From the NCBI RefSeq assembly GCF_024436415.1, contig NZ_JAFMZQ010000001.1, forward strand, positions 868,001 to 932,000: DNA of 64,000 bases, in the 5' to 3' direction. Below, in pieces: positions 63,065 through 64,000 of the stretch (position 1 is the stretch's first letter; every line of letters begins with the position of its first letter). A program made the position numbers and the translations under genes. The stretch is from Pedobacter deserti (lineage in GTDB: Bacteria > Bacteroidota > Bacteroidia > Sphingobacteriales > Sphingobacteriaceae). The notes under the pieces were generated by a model that worked only from the letters and a program-made list of their open reading frames with translations, had not been told where the DNA came from and ran no database searches.

Positions 63065-63474
63065 GCAAAATTGATATTGCATGCCTGATCGACGACGACA
63101 GGATGTTTACCTATTTGTTGAGTAAACAAATGAAGCTGATGGATTTTTGTGAAGGCGTACTTGTTTTCAACGATGGTCTCGATGCACTCAAATACCTCAA
63201 ACCCATTATTGAATCGCCCGAATCTTTGCCCTCGGTTATCCTTTTAGACCTGAATATGCCGGTGCTCGACGGATGGCAGTTTCTCGACGAGTTCACCAAA
63301 TTCAAGCCCAGTAAAAAGATCACCATATATATTGTCAGTTCCTCTATTGATCAGCAGGACCACCTTCGGGCAGCCCAGTACCGCGAAGTATCCCGTTTTT
63401 ACGTCAAGCCCATATCCAAAGAACACCTGGTCGAGATGCTGGAAACCCTGAACAATAACGACATCAGCTCTTAG
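63061..63474 (+). CDS. Single-domain response regulator
   Basis: A 137-residue receiver domain with no output domain. Acidic pocket Asp11-13, phosphorylation site Asp63 (LLDLNMP), Ser93-95 at the switch position and Lys116 (FYVKP) are all present. It is translationally coupled to the kinase and probably passes phosphate on or acts by protein contact. Its end overlaps the convergent transporter gene by 11 bases. Confidence 0.92.
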   Translation: MSKIDIACLIDDDRMFTYLLSKQMKLMDFCEGVLVFNDGLDALKYLKPIIESPESLPSVILLDLNMPVLDGWQFLDEFTKFKPSKKITIYIVSSSIDQQDHLRAAQYREVSRFYVKPISKEHLVEMLETLNNNDISS

Positions 63475-64000
63475 TAAGCTTTGCGCGGTTCGACAAGTAC
63501 GCCGCTACCAGGATAATGGCGATGCCCAGGACCTGGCTTACAGAGATATGTTCATTGGCCACCAATACGCCCAGCAGCACCGCAATAATAGGGTTTACAT
63601 AAGCATAAGTGCCCACTACCGCTGGTGGCCGTACAGACAGCAGGTAGTACGAGGCCGTGAAAGCGACAACCGAACCCGCAACGGCCAGATAGCTGATGGC
63701 AGCCCAGGTGCGCAGGGATACCTGGCTGAAGCTAAACGAGGCCAGCGGATCGGCAAACACACTCACAATCAGGCAGGCCACCGCGCCGCCCAGCAACTGC
63801 CAGCTCACATCCGGGAAAAGGCGGCCAGCCTGCGCATGGTTCTTATAATAAATTGAGCCCACCGCCCAGCTTAAGCAAGAGCCCAGCACAGTAAGCGAGG
63901 CGATCAGCTTCATCGTCCCGTCTTCCGACCCGCCCGAAAGCTGATCCTTAAATAGTAACAATATGCCCGCGAGTCCCAGCGCAATGCCCGCGAACGTAAG
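63464..64000 (-). CDS. EamA/DMT-family transporter, 5' end cut by window edge
   Basis: The frame stays open to base 64000: upstream of the TTG at 63961 it still reads LTFAGIALGLAGI, the end of the first EamA repeat, so that TTG is not the start. The visible part holds the second repeat with helices from ASLTVLGSCLSWAVGS to the closing LGIAIILVAAYLSNRA, and YVNPIIAVLLG, a typical EamA stretch. It is a drug/metabolite exporter of unknown substrate. Confidence 0.88.
   Translation of the reverse strand, partial: LTFAGIALGLAGILLLFKDQLSGGSEDGTMKLIASLTVLGSCLSWAVGSIYYKNHAQAGRLFPDVSWQLLGGAVACLIVSVFADPLASFSFSQVSLRTWAAISYLAVAGSVVAFTASYYLLSVRPPAVVGTYAYVNPIIAVLLGVLVANEHISVSQVLGIAIILVAAYLSNRAKLTKS

Overview
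The window reads as chromosomal DNA from a Bacteroidota bacterium, most likely of the Sphingobacteriales (Pedobacter- or Mucilaginibacter-like). The support is Wzi and Wza/Wzc capsule proteins of the Bacteroidota type, a TonB-dependent receptor with an N-terminal carboxypeptidase-regulatory-like domain, lipoproteins with short lipoboxes, and several TAnnTTTG promoter boxes. The taxonomic call is an inference from gene content. About 53 kb is one very large, tightly packed, same-strand surface-polysaccharide region. The last 11 kb is ordinary flanking chromosome.

Region I (1-25132) makes nucleotide sugars and a glycan of unusual composition. It opens with a nucleotidyltransferase cut by the window edge and a CMP-nonulosonate synthetase, typical of legionaminic-acid-type sugars. 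Two complete HisH/HisF/N-acetyl-sugar amidotransferase modules follow (1351-4000 and 8423-10933); such modules convert N-acetyl to acetamidino groups. WbpB-, WbpD-, WbpE- and WbpI-like enzymes (13190-15783 and 21966-23090) point to a ManNAc3NAc-uronic-acid-type sugar that could carry one of the amidino groups. Between the two modules lie a GT-B protein with bacterial-sialyltransferase-like motifs and a sialidase-like lipoprotein. Two flippases, one Wzy candidate and about eight glycosyltransferases complete the set.

Region II (25154-53353) starts at its own promoter with a WecA-like initiating transferase. It continues with outer-membrane and export parts (barrel protein, Wzi, Wza, Wzc tyrosine kinase), a TviB/TviC pair for HexNAc-uronic acid, and a UDP-glucuronate-4-epimerase-like protein. 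The most unusual block is MurA-like / flippase / ATP-grasp / MurB-like (36475-40953), which suggests a lactyl-bearing, possibly aminoacylated, sugar in an exopolysaccharide. A second polymerase, five glycosyltransferases, a small coupled ORF and a PglC/D/E/F-like bacillosamine set with a 2-oxoglutarate oxygenase finish the region.

Region III (53354-64000) is unrelated: a GH13 alpha-glucosidase, a small Cys/His-rich exported protein with a TonB-dependent receptor, a PAS histidine kinase, a vanadium-haloperoxidase-like lipoprotein, an internally duplicated membrane protein, a kinase/response-regulator pair, and an EamA transporter cut by the window end. I saw no RNA genes, insertion sequences or CRISPR arrays, and no gene-free stretch longer than about 130 bases.
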